Assembly (NCBI GenBank): GCA_021826315.1
Contig: JAKAZZ010000001.1
Coordinates: 1-64,000 of the forward strand
Length of the DNA: 64,000 bases
Direction of reading: 5' to 3'
Source of the DNA: Actinomycetes bacterium
GTDB taxonomy: Bacteria; Actinomycetota; Acidimicrobiia; Acidimicrobiales; Acidimicrobiaceae
In this document: positions 28,404 through 37,575 of the stretch, in pieces
Position numbering within the stretch: position 1 is the first letter of the stretch
Layout of the letters: each line of letters starts with the position of its first letter
Position numbers and translations under genes: made by a program
The notes under the pieces: model-generated
The model's database searches: none
What the model saw: the letters and a program-made list of their open reading frames with translations, nothing else
Told to the model about the DNA's origin: nothing

Positions 28404-29471
28404 GTGAATCCTTCGAAGCTCCTCTCTGAAATGCGATTACATCCATCTATCTGCGCCAAATTAGAAGTCTTTCTTGCGGCACCAACTAACAGCTACCTCT
28501 TTTATGGTCCATCAGGAAGTGGAAAGATGGAGGTGGCCCGCCTCTTTGCAGCTTCGCTTCTCTGCCCAGATGGTGGTTGTGGAACATGTGCCACGTGCAA
28601 AGGTGTTATGAACTCGAACCATCCGGACTTTTCCTTCGAGACGTCATCGAATAGAAGAATCTCTGTAGATGACGCACGTGCTCTAGTACGGAAAGCCCAT
28701 CTCTCTCCCAATTCATCGACTCGTAGGGTCGTACTTATTGATGAGTTTGATAACTTCGCGGATGTAGCTCCAATCATGCTTAAGACGATCGAGGAACCGC
28801 CGCTTTCGACCGTATTTATTATCGTTGTGGGAGATTTAACTCCCTCTATTGCAACCATTGTCTCTCGTTGTGTGACCATCGAGGTTCCACGTGCAGAAGA
28901 TGAAGATCTGGTTAGCTTTCTTCAATTTAAGTATTCAATCGATTCGCAGCGGGTTCGTGAACTCATTGATGCAGCCGATAGAGACCTAGATGTGATTGTT
29001 GAGATGCTCTCCGATGAGAACTTTGAGCGACGACGTGCGATTTGGGAGGGTATCTACGCCGATCGCGGTAGTACGCAGTCACTCCTGGGACGAACGAAGA
29101 GTGTGATGGAATTCTTGGATGACGTTGTGGTTCAGGTGATTGAGCGTCGAGACCTCGAGCTATCTAGGTTGAAGGAGATGCAATCTAAGGGATCGCCGCC
29201 TAAGGGCGTTGTGAAAGAAGTAGAAGATCGTTATGCCCGAATCGTGCGATTTAGACGTCGCAGCGAAATTGAACTGGGTGCGCGCTTTCTTCTTGAGCGT
29301 TTGAAGAGAGAGATATTTTCTAGTGTCCCTGATCAGCTCTACGCGAGTATCGCCTACGAGCAGTTAGTTTCATCTTTTGCAACACTTCTAAGTCAATTGA
29401 GGTACGGAAGCGATGAGCAGATGATTATTGCGCAACTTATTGAAGTGGGTGTGAAGAAGTCTCCGTTTTGA
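28404..29471 (+). CDS. holB: DNA polymerase III delta-prime subunit
   Basis: A 355-residue clamp-loader subunit. Walker A is GPSGSGKM (35-42), a zinc module follows (Cys54, Cys59, Cys62, Cys65), and LIDEFDNFADVAPIMLKTIEEPP covers the Walker B and sensor region. The usual motif is DExx with sensor SRC; here VSRC is present. It starts with GTG one base after tmk and has AGGGGAAG upstream. tRNA-Thr follows 16 bases downstream. Confidence 0.9.
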   Translation: MNPSKLLSEMRLHPSICAKLEVFLAAPTNSYLFYGPSGSGKMEVARLFAASLLCPDGGCGTCATCKGVMNSNHPDFSFETSSNRRISVDDARALVRKAHLSPNSSTRRVVLIDEFDNFADVAPIMLKTIEEPPLSTVFIIVVGDLTPSIATIVSRCVTIEVPRAEDEDLVSFLQFKYSIDSQRVRELIDAADRDLDVIVEMLSDENFERRRAIWEGIYADRGSTQSLLGRTKSVMEFLDDVVVQVIERRDLELSRLKEMQSKGSPPKGVVKEVEDRYARIVRFRRRSEIELGARFLLERLKREIFSSVPDQLYASIAYEQLVSSFATLLSQLRYGSDEQMIIAQLIEVGVKKSPF

Positions 29472-29487
29472 TTAGGATGTATCTTGC

Positions 29488-29559
29488 GCCCGGGTAGCTC
29501 AGTGGCAGAGCAGCTCACTCGTAATGAGCAGGTCAGGGGTTCAAATCCCCTCTCGGGCT
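29488..29559 (+). tRNA. tRNA-Thr (anticodon CGT)
   Basis: A 72-nt cloverleaf with acceptor GCCCGGG/CTCGGGC (one G-T pair), D stem GCTC/GAGC, anticodon stem GCTCA/TGAGC with loop CTCGTAA (anticodon CGT), and T arm AGGGG-TTCAAAT-CCCCT. CCA is not encoded. Confidence 0.95.
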
Positions 29560-29749
29560 CAAGTTATTGCCTCATCCCTTCCTTAGTCTTCCTTCCTTCT
29601 TTGAGATCGCCACTCAATTTTGCACGGGAGGCGCAATCAATCGCACGTAGGGTCCTCCTACGTAGGTAGAGGTGTCTTCTTCCCTTGAAATCTCAAAATA
29701 TAGGAATACTGTCGCTTTATTCTGGCACTAGTAAGGCGCGGTGGTTTAA

Positions 29750-30238
29750 TCACTTATCAAACATGGCCGCTTGTGAAGTTGCCTCTAAGCCGTTACGGAT
29801 CTTCCAGAGGGCAACATTAAGTGCCTCTACATCGTCCTCGGTAAGAAGATCAAAGACACGGCGCCGAACATTTCGAAGTTGAGTCGGATAAGTTACCTGC
29901 AATGCTTTGAGGCCGGCGGGAGTCAAGGTCGCCAACATGCATCTCCCGTCTTCGGGTAGACGACCCTTGGTGACTAGACCCCTCTTTGACATCTCGTCTA
30001 CTAGGCGAGACATCCGACTCGGTGAAAGTGCACTGATGGACGCTAGGTCTCCAATACGAAGTTGCTGCGACTCTGCTTCTGATAGGTGGACAAGGACCAC
30101 GTACTCCGGTAGTGATATCTGCGTCTCGGTTGCTAAATCCTCCCCAAGAGTTTTTACGAGGTGATTGGCGATGTAAGTCAGGGCACGCCATGCTGAATCC
30201 TCGATTGGATTGAGAGACGGCGAAGGTTCTTTTGGCAT
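29750..30238 (-). CDS. MarR-family transcriptional regulator
   Basis: A 162-residue winged-helix regulator. The core is typical: YVVLVHLSEAESQQLRIGDL, then helix-turn-helix SALSPSRMSRLVDEMSKRGLV, then a wing with GR...ATLTPAG. MarR proteins are dimeric repressors released by small ligands or oxidation. It is divergent from the PPOX-type oxidoreductase and muconolactone isomerase-like genes, with a palindrome in the shared promoter region, so autoregulation and control of that pair is likely (inference). Confidence 0.88.
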   Translation of the reverse strand: MPKEPSPSLNPIEDSAWRALTYIANHLVKTLGEDLATETQISLPEYVVLVHLSEAESQQLRIGDLASISALSPSRMSRLVDEMSKRGLVTKGRLPEDGRCMLATLTPAGLKALQVTYPTQLRNVRRRVFDLLTEDDVEALNVALWKIRNGLEATSQAAMFDK

Positions 30239-30250
30239 ACTGCTATTTTA

Positions 30251-30262
30251 GTGCGTGCGCAC
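30251..30262. promoter_or_regulatory. Candidate MarR operator
   Basis: Inverted repeat GTGCG-TG-CGCAC, 13 bases upstream of the MarR start and about 70 bases upstream of the divergent gene. Position and symmetry suit a MarR-type operator. This is a positional inference. Confidence 0.4.
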
Positions 30263-30332
30263 ACATTTATATGCTACGATGGTCGCAACAGGGCAGCTAA
30301 TTCAAGCCCCACTGTGAACATGAGGGTTGCAA

Positions 30333-30725
30333 ATGAGTGCATTTACCGCGGCTGAACTTGCCTATCTGGAAACTCAACCTCTGATGCGCTTTGCGTCGGC
30401 CTCTCTAAGTGGCAAACCCGATGTCACACCAGTTGTCTTCTCACTTGACGAAGATGATATCCTGACGGCGGGATTCGATATCACCCACACAGTACGCTAC
30501 AAAAATGTTTTGGTAAATCCTCGCGTTACCGTTGTAGTTGACGACCTGGCCTCAATTGAACCTTGGAGCCCGCGAGGTATCAAAATAATTGGAAGCGCCG
30601 TCGTTGAAGAACACGAAGGCTCCCCACGCTTTCGAATCAGTCCCAAGGTGATCATCAGCTGGGCGATCAATGATACAACGCCGGGAATTCCAAAGATGGA
30701 ACGACGGTCCGCCGACCCATCTTGA
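30333..30725 (+). CDS. PPOX-class, F420- or flavin-dependent oxidoreductase
   Basis: About 130 residues with the split-barrel fold of the pyridoxamine 5'-phosphate oxidase class: LMRFASASLSGKPDVTPVVFSLDEDDILTA at the start, then NPRVTVVVDDL and a C-terminal RISPKVIISWAI. In actinobacteria such small members are usually F420-dependent reductases. The ATG at 30333 has GAGGG seven bases before it. It precedes the muconolactone isomerase-like gene and faces the MarR gene. The cofactor cannot be fixed from sequence alone. Confidence 0.75.
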   Translation: MSAFTAAELAYLETQPLMRFASASLSGKPDVTPVVFSLDEDDILTAGFDITHTVRYKNVLVNPRVTVVVDDLASIEPWSPRGIKIIGSAVVEEHEGSPRFRISPKVIISWAINDTTPGIPKMERRSADPS

Positions 30726-30776
30726 ATGCGTCATGTAAGTACACAGGTTCGAAAGTAAAAAACGAGGGGTTTCAAT

Positions 30777-31040
30777 ATGAAACAATTTATGGTCGTATGT
30801 ACCTTTAGGCCTAACACGGTAAATGAAGATGTAACAGCGATGATTCCGGAAGAGATCGCCCAAGTTAGGATTCTCGAGGAAGAAGGTGTCCTCAAGGGCG
30901 TTCGTGTCTCTGTCGCCCGTGACAAGGTCTTTCTCGATGTCATTTCTAACGACACTGAAGGAGCTGAGGCTACGGTTCGGCGCTTACCTATGTCAAAATG
31001 GTGGGATCTAGATACCTATCAGATTGCGATGCCTTCATAA
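30777..31040 (+). CDS. Small dimeric alpha-beta barrel protein (muconolactone isomerase-like)
   Basis: An 87-residue protein, MKQFMVVCTFRPN at the start and LPMSKWWDLDTYQIA at the end, with central PEEIAQVRILEEEGVLKGV. The pattern (antiparallel strand, helix with PEE, and a final SKWWD strand) fits the muconolactone delta-isomerase/YciI-like ferredoxin-fold group. Such proteins are small isomerases or stress proteins. It sits 51 bases after the PPOX gene and probably shares its transcript. No catechol-degradation genes are nearby, so an isomerase role in that pathway is not supported. Confidence 0.6.
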   Translation: MKQFMVVCTFRPNTVNEDVTAMIPEEIAQVRILEEEGVLKGVRVSVARDKVFLDVISNDTEGAEATVRRLPMSKWWDLDTYQIAMPS

Positions 31041-31496
31041 CTGGCAAAATCGGCTTCCTTCGAGTGAATAGTTGTTATGTACGAGGGGCGAAGAAGCTAC
31101 TTTCTAGTTCTGTAGAGCATTGAAGATTGTCGGCAGCGATGGAAGTTTCCGTCGCTGTCTTCTTCGGTCAACCTTTATTTGCCCACCCTGTCCGTTGTTG
31201 CAGTCCTTGATTGCTTCTTTAGATAGGTTGTCGATAGTCGTGCTTTGGGTTCTAATTGCGAGTCGATTGCTGCCCTAGTAGGACTTAGGAAGGCATTTGA
31301 CTCCGGCTTTACTCGGCTTTAGATCTCTAAGTGGTACCAATTTGCCTTTGCCATACCTCAAGCTCGCTGAGCTTTTCCGTGGCTCCCGAAGGTAATTCAA
31401 CATTTTGAAGTTGAATTTAGGATTTTTCTGTGTAAGAATTCTCACCTATAGAAGACCTTTTAGCGCAAAGACGTATCGAAATCAGGAGCAATTTGG
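31041..31496. other. Intergenic stretch without a gene
   Basis: 456 bases. A hairpin at 31134-31157 lies about 95 bases beyond the preceding stop. The rest carries no convincing frame on either strand and no riboswitch signature; it should hold the promoter of the lipoprotein gene. Confidence 0.5.
31134..31157 (+). terminator. Putative terminator hairpin
   Basis: Arms CAGCGATGGAA and TTCCGTCGCTG form an 11-bp stem with one G-T type mismatch and a 2-base tip (the innermost pairs are likely unpaired), followed by TCTTCTT. It likely ends the PPOX/isomerase-like transcript. Confidence 0.45.
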
Positions 31497-32777
31497 GTGA
31501 CTGAGGTTAGTGGCAGACGTAGGTGGTTGAAACTGGCGGCAAGTTCGGTCTCGGTACTGGTGCTTTCGGCGTGCGGATCTACTAATCAAAGCGTAACTGC
31601 TACATCGACACCTCAACAAAAAGGCGAATCAGTAGGCTCGGCAACGACAGTGGTAAACCCAACAACGGGAAAGTCGGTGACACTTCCTAAAAATGTTTCA
31701 GTGGCTTCAGCATCGACAGTAGGCTCAATAACGGGCGAGACGACCTTCATCCCTCACTCTGTATCCTTCGTCTCGTCATCGGTGGGTTGGGCGTGGGGTC
31801 CTGGTCCAAGTGCCGTAAAGAGTGGGGTTGGCCCAGGCGTACTGTCTAGTACGGATAATTATGGCAAAACTTGGAGTAAGGTAACTACGCCTGGAATCGA
31901 CTTCACTACCCAGGGATCCGACAACAATTTCGAATACGCAAACGGCGTCCGATTTGTAAATGCCCATCTTGGTTTTCTCTTTGGTTCGGCGCTCTATGTG
32001 ACGACCGACGGAGGTAGCGCTTGGGCCAAGGTTTCATCGCCGGGTACGGTTTATGACATTGAAGCAGGTGGCGGCAAGGTATACGCTCTTATAAATAATT
32101 GCGGAATCAGTGTGAGTTGCGGTACCGCCAGCCTGTACCAGATCTCAAATAACGGATTACTCATTCAAAGAGTCTCATCCAGCCCCGTCTTCTCTTGGCA
32201 AGCGCAGTTATTAGTTAGTGGATCGAGCGCCTTTATATTGACGCCTCCGACTACAGCTGGAAGTGGACCTTACAAGTTATGGAAGCTGCAAGCTAGCGGT
32301 TTTTCGAAGACCTTTGATACCCCTTGTGAATTCTCTGGTTCGCTTTCAGCAGCTATAGCCGCTTGGTCGGATGTGGGGTTGGCTCTTGTTTGCGGATCGC
32401 CGCCTGGAGCTGGAGAGCAGATAAAGACCGCTTACTCATCGAGCGATGCTGGTAAAACGTGGAGCAAAGGGAAGCTCGTAGGCAACCTAAGTGGCTATAT
32501 CACCTCACTTGCGGCGGCTAATGCAAATACGTGGATTTTGGGTGAAGGAAGGGGCGATTTGCTTGTGACCCATGATGGGGGCCAAACTTGGTCAGACCTT
32601 CCCATTACCGGTTCCGACGGAGGACCAGGTCAAGGTTGGGGATTTGTAGGATTTACTAACGCACACGAAGCGGTAGCAGTTCCATGGACTGTAAACGGGT
32701 CATATCTAGCCTTTACTAACGATGGCGCTCGAAATTGGACGATAGTCAACTTTCCTAGTGGCGGGGCAATCGATTAG
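31497..32777 (+). CDS. Lipoprotein with BNR/YCF48-like beta-propeller repeats
   Basis: A 426-residue secreted lipoprotein. A basic start, a hydrophobic stretch and lipobox LVLSACG give Cys26 as the lipidated residue; a Ser/Thr-rich linker follows. The body repeats the pattern of YCF48/sialidase BNR blades: STDNYGKTWSKV, TTDGGSAWAKV, SSSDAGKTWSKG, THDGGQTWSDL, TNDGARNWTIV, about five to six blades. Such propellers are usually binding modules on the cell surface; no catalytic residues are visible. The GTG start follows AGGAG at good spacing. It is monocistronic as far as can be seen. Confidence 0.78.
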   Translation: MTEVSGRRRWLKLAASSVSVLVLSACGSTNQSVTATSTPQQKGESVGSATTVVNPTTGKSVTLPKNVSVASASTVGSITGETTFIPHSVSFVSSSVGWAWGPGPSAVKSGVGPGVLSSTDNYGKTWSKVTTPGIDFTTQGSDNNFEYANGVRFVNAHLGFLFGSALYVTTDGGSAWAKVSSPGTVYDIEAGGGKVYALINNCGISVSCGTASLYQISNNGLLIQRVSSSPVFSWQAQLLVSGSSAFILTPPTTAGSGPYKLWKLQASGFSKTFDTPCEFSGSLSAAIAAWSDVGLALVCGSPPGAGEQIKTAYSSSDAGKTWSKGKLVGNLSGYITSLAAANANTWILGEGRGDLLVTHDGGQTWSDLPITGSDGGPGQGWGFVGFTNAHEAVAVPWTVNGSYLAFTNDGARNWTIVNFPSGGAID

Positions 32778-33289
32778 GTGAAGCGAAACTAGTCGGAAAT
32801 GGTCGAAGATCCTTCGAAATGGTTGAATTGAACATCGGTTGTATCCGGTACGTGCTTTTGAAGTTTTGATTCCAATGGGCGTGCAATTTGGGAGAAAATT
32901 TGTTCATTTGGAAACTCTGGGTCAAATTGAGTCGAGCTTGGTCCGGTTTTGCACTACTTAGTCACGGTCGTTTAGCTTCAGGTGGCAATTTTATTCGTGT
33001 GTGCGCTTTACTGGTTTAGCATGCCCCTTGTCTTGATGAAGTGGAAAGATTCATTTTGATTAAGCCAGGCTTAGTTGAACGACTTGTTCCCTATTACCGG
33101 GAGCCTCCTTCATCGTTGTCGTTGGGTTGAGGTGGTATTTCTTCTGATTAATCCCGATCTTTTGAACTTATATTTCTGTATACTTTTGTTGTGTTGGTAA
33201 ATTTACGTATCGGAGTCGTTTTTACGGTTCAAAACCAAATTTGCTCTCTAGGTTAAAGATGCTGGACAGCCATCCTGCGCAGGAGTCAC
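32778..33289. other. Intergenic stretch upstream of the PTS island
   Basis: 512 bases with no convincing frame on either strand. It borders the broken DeoR gene and may contain degraded sequence plus the island's promoter. Confidence 0.5.
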
Positions 33290-34053
33290 GTGTATCCTCA
33301 AGAACGCCACGATTGGATTGTCGAGAAGCTAAAGGTGCACAAGCGCATCGAAGTCACCGATGTCGCAAATTCATCAAATGTGACGCCCGAGACAATTCGA
33401 AAAGATCTTGCGATATTGGAGAATGCGGGGGTCTTAAAGAGGGTTCACGGCGGAGCTATCTTCGTTGAGAGGCTTAGATTCCAGGCTAATCTCGACTCTT
33501 GTGATCAGGCAGAGAGTTCTGAAAAAACAGCGATCGCGCGAAGGGCAATCGAGGAGATTCCAGATGGTGGTTCAATCATCCTTGACGCTGGAATTACAAC
33601 TGCGAGAATTGCTCCGCTGATCCCGGATGATCTTGAATTGATGGTCGTTACTAACTCGGTTCCAATCTCGCTTACTTTGGCACTTTAACCGAATTTGAAC
33701 GGTCTTCTAATTGGGGGGGAGAATTAGCGCAAGGACGGCTACGACTGTGGATAGTTGGGCTTTAGATGCTCTCAGAAAGATTCGCGTTAACACAGCCTTC
33801 ATTGGAACCAATGGGAATTTCGATTGAGCGTGGCTTTACAGCTGCTGATCCTGCTGAGGCAGCGGTTAAGAGAGCGATGGTAGCCGCTGCTAAGCGGGTC
33901 GTGGTAGTAGCTGATCACACAAAGTTTGGTGACGAAGAGTTCGTCAGATTTGCATCGTTGACCGATGTAGAGCAATTAATAACAGATGACGGATTGACGA
34001 AGGGGGATTTGATGTCATTAGTTGGCGCCGGATTGCAGGTGGTAACAGCGTGA
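33290..34053 (+). pseudogene. DeoR-family regulator, broken by a stop and two frameshifts
   Basis: The 764 bases encode a DeoR/FruR-type repressor of about 254 residues if repaired. The N-terminal helix-turn-helix (RIEVTDVANSSNVTPETIRKDL) and sugar-phosphate effector domain are clear. Three lesions occur: an in-frame TAA at 33686; one extra G in a run of seven at 33713-33719; and one extra G in GGG at 33813-33815. Between lesions the expected sequence is readable (GLLIGG, then RTATTVDSWALDALRKIRVNTAF, then GISIERGFTAADPAEAA). The original GTG start has AGGAG upstream. The end overlaps fruK by 4 bases, so the operon structure is preserved although the regulator is not. Confidence 0.85.
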
Positions 34054-35000
34054 TTGTTACATTAACGCCGAATCCAAGCGTCGATCGTACGCTTGAAGTG
34101 AGCAACCTCCGGTTTGGAGAGATAAATCGAGCAGGTCACGTAACTATCGATGCAGGGGGCAAAGGAATAAACATTGCTCGTGCACTCGCAGCTTCCAACC
34201 TTCCAACTAGGGCAGTACTTCCAGTTGGTGGTGTCGAGGGTGGCGAGATCGCCAGACTACTTGCGACCGATGGAGTTGAGACCGTCCTTGTCCCGATCGC
34301 AGAGTCAATCAGGATGAACATCTCTATCGTTGAACCTGGTGGAATAGTCACAAAGGTTAATGAACCGGGGCCGTATCTCCTCCCTGAAGAGGAAAAATCA
34401 CTATTGCAGGCGACAGTCGATGCGGCCATCGGCTCATCATGGCTGGTACTTTCTGGCACATTGCCGCGGGGAGTCGGAGCGGACTTCTACTCTCGGATTA
34501 TAGGTCGAGTGCGCGATACCGGGGTGAAGATCGCTGTAGATACAAGTGGCGAAGCTTTGGATAAGGCTCTGATTGCACAACCGGATCTGGTAAAGCCCAA
34601 CTTGGCTGAGATGGAAGAGTTGCTCGGTGGGCGAATACTTACCCTGAAAGACGTGGTCAATGGGGGCCAGTTGATAATGGAAAAAGGCGCACGAGCTGTG
34701 CTCATCACTTTGGGGAGCGATGGTGCCGTTTTTATGAATCAAAGCACCATTCTCTATGGCGAAGTACGGCCGAGTCGAGTCGAATCGGCCGTAGGTGCAG
34801 GAGATGCCCTTTTGGCCGGCTTCCTCTCCACGGAGGCAAACGAGCGCGCAAAGTTTAAAGAGGGGTTGGCCTGGGCGGCGGCGGCGATCGCACTACCAGG
34901 GACAAAATTACCAAAAGCAAATCAAATCAGCAGGTCAGCGGTTTACATTCACGACCGAATCGATCTTGCGAAACAAATGACTAAAAAAAGTCGACGATGA
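34050..35000 (+). CDS. fruK: 1-phosphofructokinase
   Basis: A 316-residue PfkB-family kinase that converts fructose 1-phosphate to fructose 1,6-bisphosphate after PTS uptake. It opens with TLTPNPSVDRT and holds the substrate motif GGKGINIARALA, VKPNLAEMEELLG, ITLGSDGA and the catalytic GAGDALLAGF. The frame is intact and the length normal. GTG start overlaps the broken DeoR gene (GTGA), and its stop overlaps the start of the EIIA reading frame by 4 bases. Its substrate would normally come from a fructose EII complex, which is broken or absent here. Confidence 0.9.
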   Translation: MIVTLTPNPSVDRTLEVSNLRFGEINRAGHVTIDAGGKGINIARALAASNLPTRAVLPVGGVEGGEIARLLATDGVETVLVPIAESIRMNISIVEPGGIVTKVNEPGPYLLPEEEKSLLQATVDAAIGSSWLVLSGTLPRGVGADFYSRIIGRVRDTGVKIAVDTSGEALDKALIAQPDLVKPNLAEMEELLGGRILTLKDVVNGGQLIMEKGARAVLITLGSDGAVFMNQSTILYGEVRPSRVESAVGAGDALLAGFLSTEANERAKFKEGLAWAAAAIALPGTKLPKANQISRSAVYIHDRIDLAKQMTKKSRR

Positions 35001-35451
35001 GCGAAATCCTCGAACCGTCTTTTGTGCTTTTAGATCCCGCAGTCGCATCCAAGACGAATTGATCAACGCGATGGTCGACGCCCTCTTAGAGGGCGGAAGG
35101 GTCTCAGATCGAGATCAGTTACTGAAAGATATTGCAGCGCGCGAAGAGATCACGCAAACCGGGCTTGAGGGAGGAGTTGGGCTACCCCACGCGAGGAGTA
35201 TGGCTGTCAAGGAAGCCTCTATCGCCTTTGCTCGCGTAAAGGATGGAGTCGACTTTGGGGCGGCCGATGGTAAGGCGAATATAGTCTTTCTAATCGCCGT
35301 TCCGGCAACATCCGAGGCCGATCACATGAAGATAATCGCCTCGTTGGCTCGGCGATTGATTCACGACTCATTCAAGTCATCCCTTCGATCTGCAGCGAGT
35401 AGAGATGAGGTCGTTGAGATTATCTCGAGAGAAGTCTTCGACAAGAAGTAG
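34997..35451 (+). pseudogene. PTS fructose-type EIIA, broken by a one-base deletion
   Basis: The frame starts at ATG 34997, overlapping the fruK stop, and reads MSEILEPSFVLLDPAVASK before a one-base loss near 35053-35056. After the shift it continues as ELINAMVDALLEGGRVSDR and onward through GGVGLPHARS (the phospho-accepting His) to the normal end. The repaired protein of about 150 residues is a PTS EIIA-2 (mannitol/fructose) domain. Downstream of the lesion a TTG in frame could restart translation, but it would lose about 20 residues. No EIIB or EIIC gene follows. Confidence 0.8.
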
Positions 35452-35477
35452 ATCGAATACACAAGGGGTAGTTTTCG

Positions 35478-35747
35478 ATGTTGGTAAAGAGAGCAACCGT
35501 TGGCTCGCGAGTAGGTCTGCACGCCCGTCCTGCAACACTTTTAGTCGAAAGTGTACAAAGTGAAGGGGTGGAGGTCGAGATCGCGCGTAGTGGCGATGAT
35601 GACTTTGTCGATGCATCAAGCGTCTTAATGATACTTGCCCTTGGTGCAAGCCACGGTGATACTGTCACGATTCGAAGTGAAGACGCTACCGCTGAACAAC
35701 TGGCAAAGATAGCAATGCTTATCGAGAGCGATCTCGACGCAGATTAA
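35478..35747 (+). CDS. ptsH: PTS phosphocarrier protein HPr
   Basis: An 89-residue phosphocarrier. His15 in GLHARPA is the site phosphorylated by enzyme I. The regulatory serine region reads DASSVLMILALG (Ser47/48) but lacks the usual Lys and Met residues, so HPr-kinase control is uncertain. It lies 26 bases after the EIIA frame and precedes the broken enzyme I. With enzyme I broken it has no obvious phosphate donor in the window. Confidence 0.9.
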   Translation: MLVKRATVGSRVGLHARPATLLVESVQSEGVEVEIARSGDDDFVDASSVLMILALGASHGDTVTIRSEDATAEQLAKIAMLIESDLDAD

Positions 35748-35777
35748 AAGGTCAATTAAATTGGATACGGATAGCTT

Positions 35778-37427
35778 TTGCTCCATGGAGTTGGCGTGCA
35801 ACGTGGGATGGTATTCGGCGCGGCGATCTGGATGGCACCTTCGATCGACCTTCGAGAACTAAGTGTCGAACTGTCAGTAGGGCAAAGTGCTAAGGATCTC
35901 TATGACAGATCAGTAGATAGCGTCGTGTTATACCTCGAGGATCTTCCTATGAGGTCAGCCGGCGACTCTAAGGCGATCATCGAAGCCCAAGTTCAAATTG
36001 CAAGAGATCCGGCACTTCGAAAGAAGGTTTTTCTTCTATTGACAAAGGTGTTCCACTTCCAGAAGCAATCTCGATTGCAAGTGGTGAATTCCGGGTACTC
36101 TTCAGCCGTCTTGGTGGCCTTTACGCTGAGCGAGTGACCGATTTAGAGGACATTACAAACCGCATATCAGCTGTTGTAGCTGGCGTTGATCCACCTGGAT
36201 TGCCGCAATCTGATCTTCCATATATTCTTCTTGCCGATGACTTGGCGCCCGCCGATATCGCCTCATTGAATCCAGACAAAGTTGTGGCAATCCTGATTGC
36301 GAAGGGGGGACTTACCTGTCACGCTGCGATAATAGCGCGATCACTAGAGATCCTAACTGTTGTTGCGGTTGCTAATCTCGACAAAATCGAGGCAGACCAA
36401 TTGATCTTAGTTGATGGCGATGAGGGTTCAATAACCGTTGGTATCAGTGAGGTCGACGCTAAGGAGGCGATCTCCAAGAGAGAGGTCTCGTCATCCAATA
36501 GAGGTTCGTTTGGGCTAAGTAAATTTCGTGATGGCAGTCGTTACAACCTTCTCTTAAATGTAGGTACTAGGCGCGAGATAGAGATGGTTTCACCAAAGTC
36601 ATTTGATGGAGTAGGTCTATTTCGAACCGAGTTTTTGTATTTAAATAGGTCAAGTGAACCAACGGTAACCGAACAAAAAGGTTACTATTTGAAGCTCTTT
36701 GAAAAGTTCGAAGGCAAGGGCGTAATTGTGAGAACGATCGACGCTGGCGCAGATAAACCACTGCCGTTTTTGGGTTTGGCCGATGAAGTAAACCCCGCAC
36801 TTGGGGTTCATGGTTTTAGGGTTGTGAACCTCCACAGGGAGGTAATTGGAGGCGATCTCGCTCGCGGCTTCAGCGACGAAAGCTTTAGTATCTGTGATGG
36901 CACCAATGATTTCGACCGTAGCTGAAGCCACTTACTTCGTCGAGATGGCGAGGAGTTTTTCGATCGCGAGGGCTGGAGTTATGGTAGAGGTACCAGCAGC
37001 GGTATTTTGTGCTGAAGAGTTACTTGCGGTATGTGACTTCGTCTCGATTGGTACCAATGACCTCGCTCAATATTTGTTCGCATCGGATAGAGAGTCTCCG
37101 CAGCTCGTGCAGGTGCAAGATCCGTGGAACGTAGCACTCTTGCGTGCAATCAAAATGGTTGTGAATGCTGGTTTGCAAGGTGGAAAGAGTGTCTCGGTTT
37201 GTGGTGAGGCTGCGTCAGATCCATTTTTCGCAGCAATCCTTATAGGGCTCGGCGTTACCTCTCCCTCTGTTGGTTCGGCGAGCATTGGCAAGTTGAGGGA
37301 CATGATTTCACGTTGTAACCGAAGTGAATTGGAGGCGTTAGCAAATGATGCGACTTCGATAACGGACCCCATTGCACTGAAGACATTTGTTAAAGGTAAA
37401 TTGGCCGTTCTTCTTCCAGAGGCCTAA
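35778..37427 (+). pseudogene. PTS enzyme I, broken by frameshifts
   Basis: Three frames together encode a nearly full enzyme I of about 550 residues. Frame one covers LLHGVGVQRGMVFGAAIW. A base lost in the T run at 36028-36032 moves reading to a second frame, with the phospho-His segment GGLTCHAAIIARSL and VGLFRTEFLYL. One extra base in GG near 36848-36852 moves it to a third frame, with VSIGTNDLAQYLFASDR and CGEAASDP. Another lost base just before the start (T run near 35776-35779) is possible, because TTG 35761 has AAGG upstream. Normal function would be phosphorylation of HPr by phosphoenolpyruvate. Confidence 0.87.
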
Positions 37428-37575
37428 TCCTAAAAAGCCACTCATGACTTTTTCTTTGCTTATATGGAAATCTTTTGTGGATATTGGAATTAAAAGAACC
37501 ACATTGGCACCTGATACGAATACTTATCATCTACTTCTCCTAGGCTGTAGCAAAAGATTAAATTGGATGTGACTA

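Noticed and set aside
31041-31496. Riboswitch or small RNA in the gap before the lipoprotein
   Set aside because: Only one hairpin is present and no aptamer signature could be matched.
34997-35451. EIIA as an intact gene from an internal start at 35059
   Set aside because: The 20 residues before the shift read as the normal family N-terminus and overlap the fruK stop, so the longer broken frame is the true gene.
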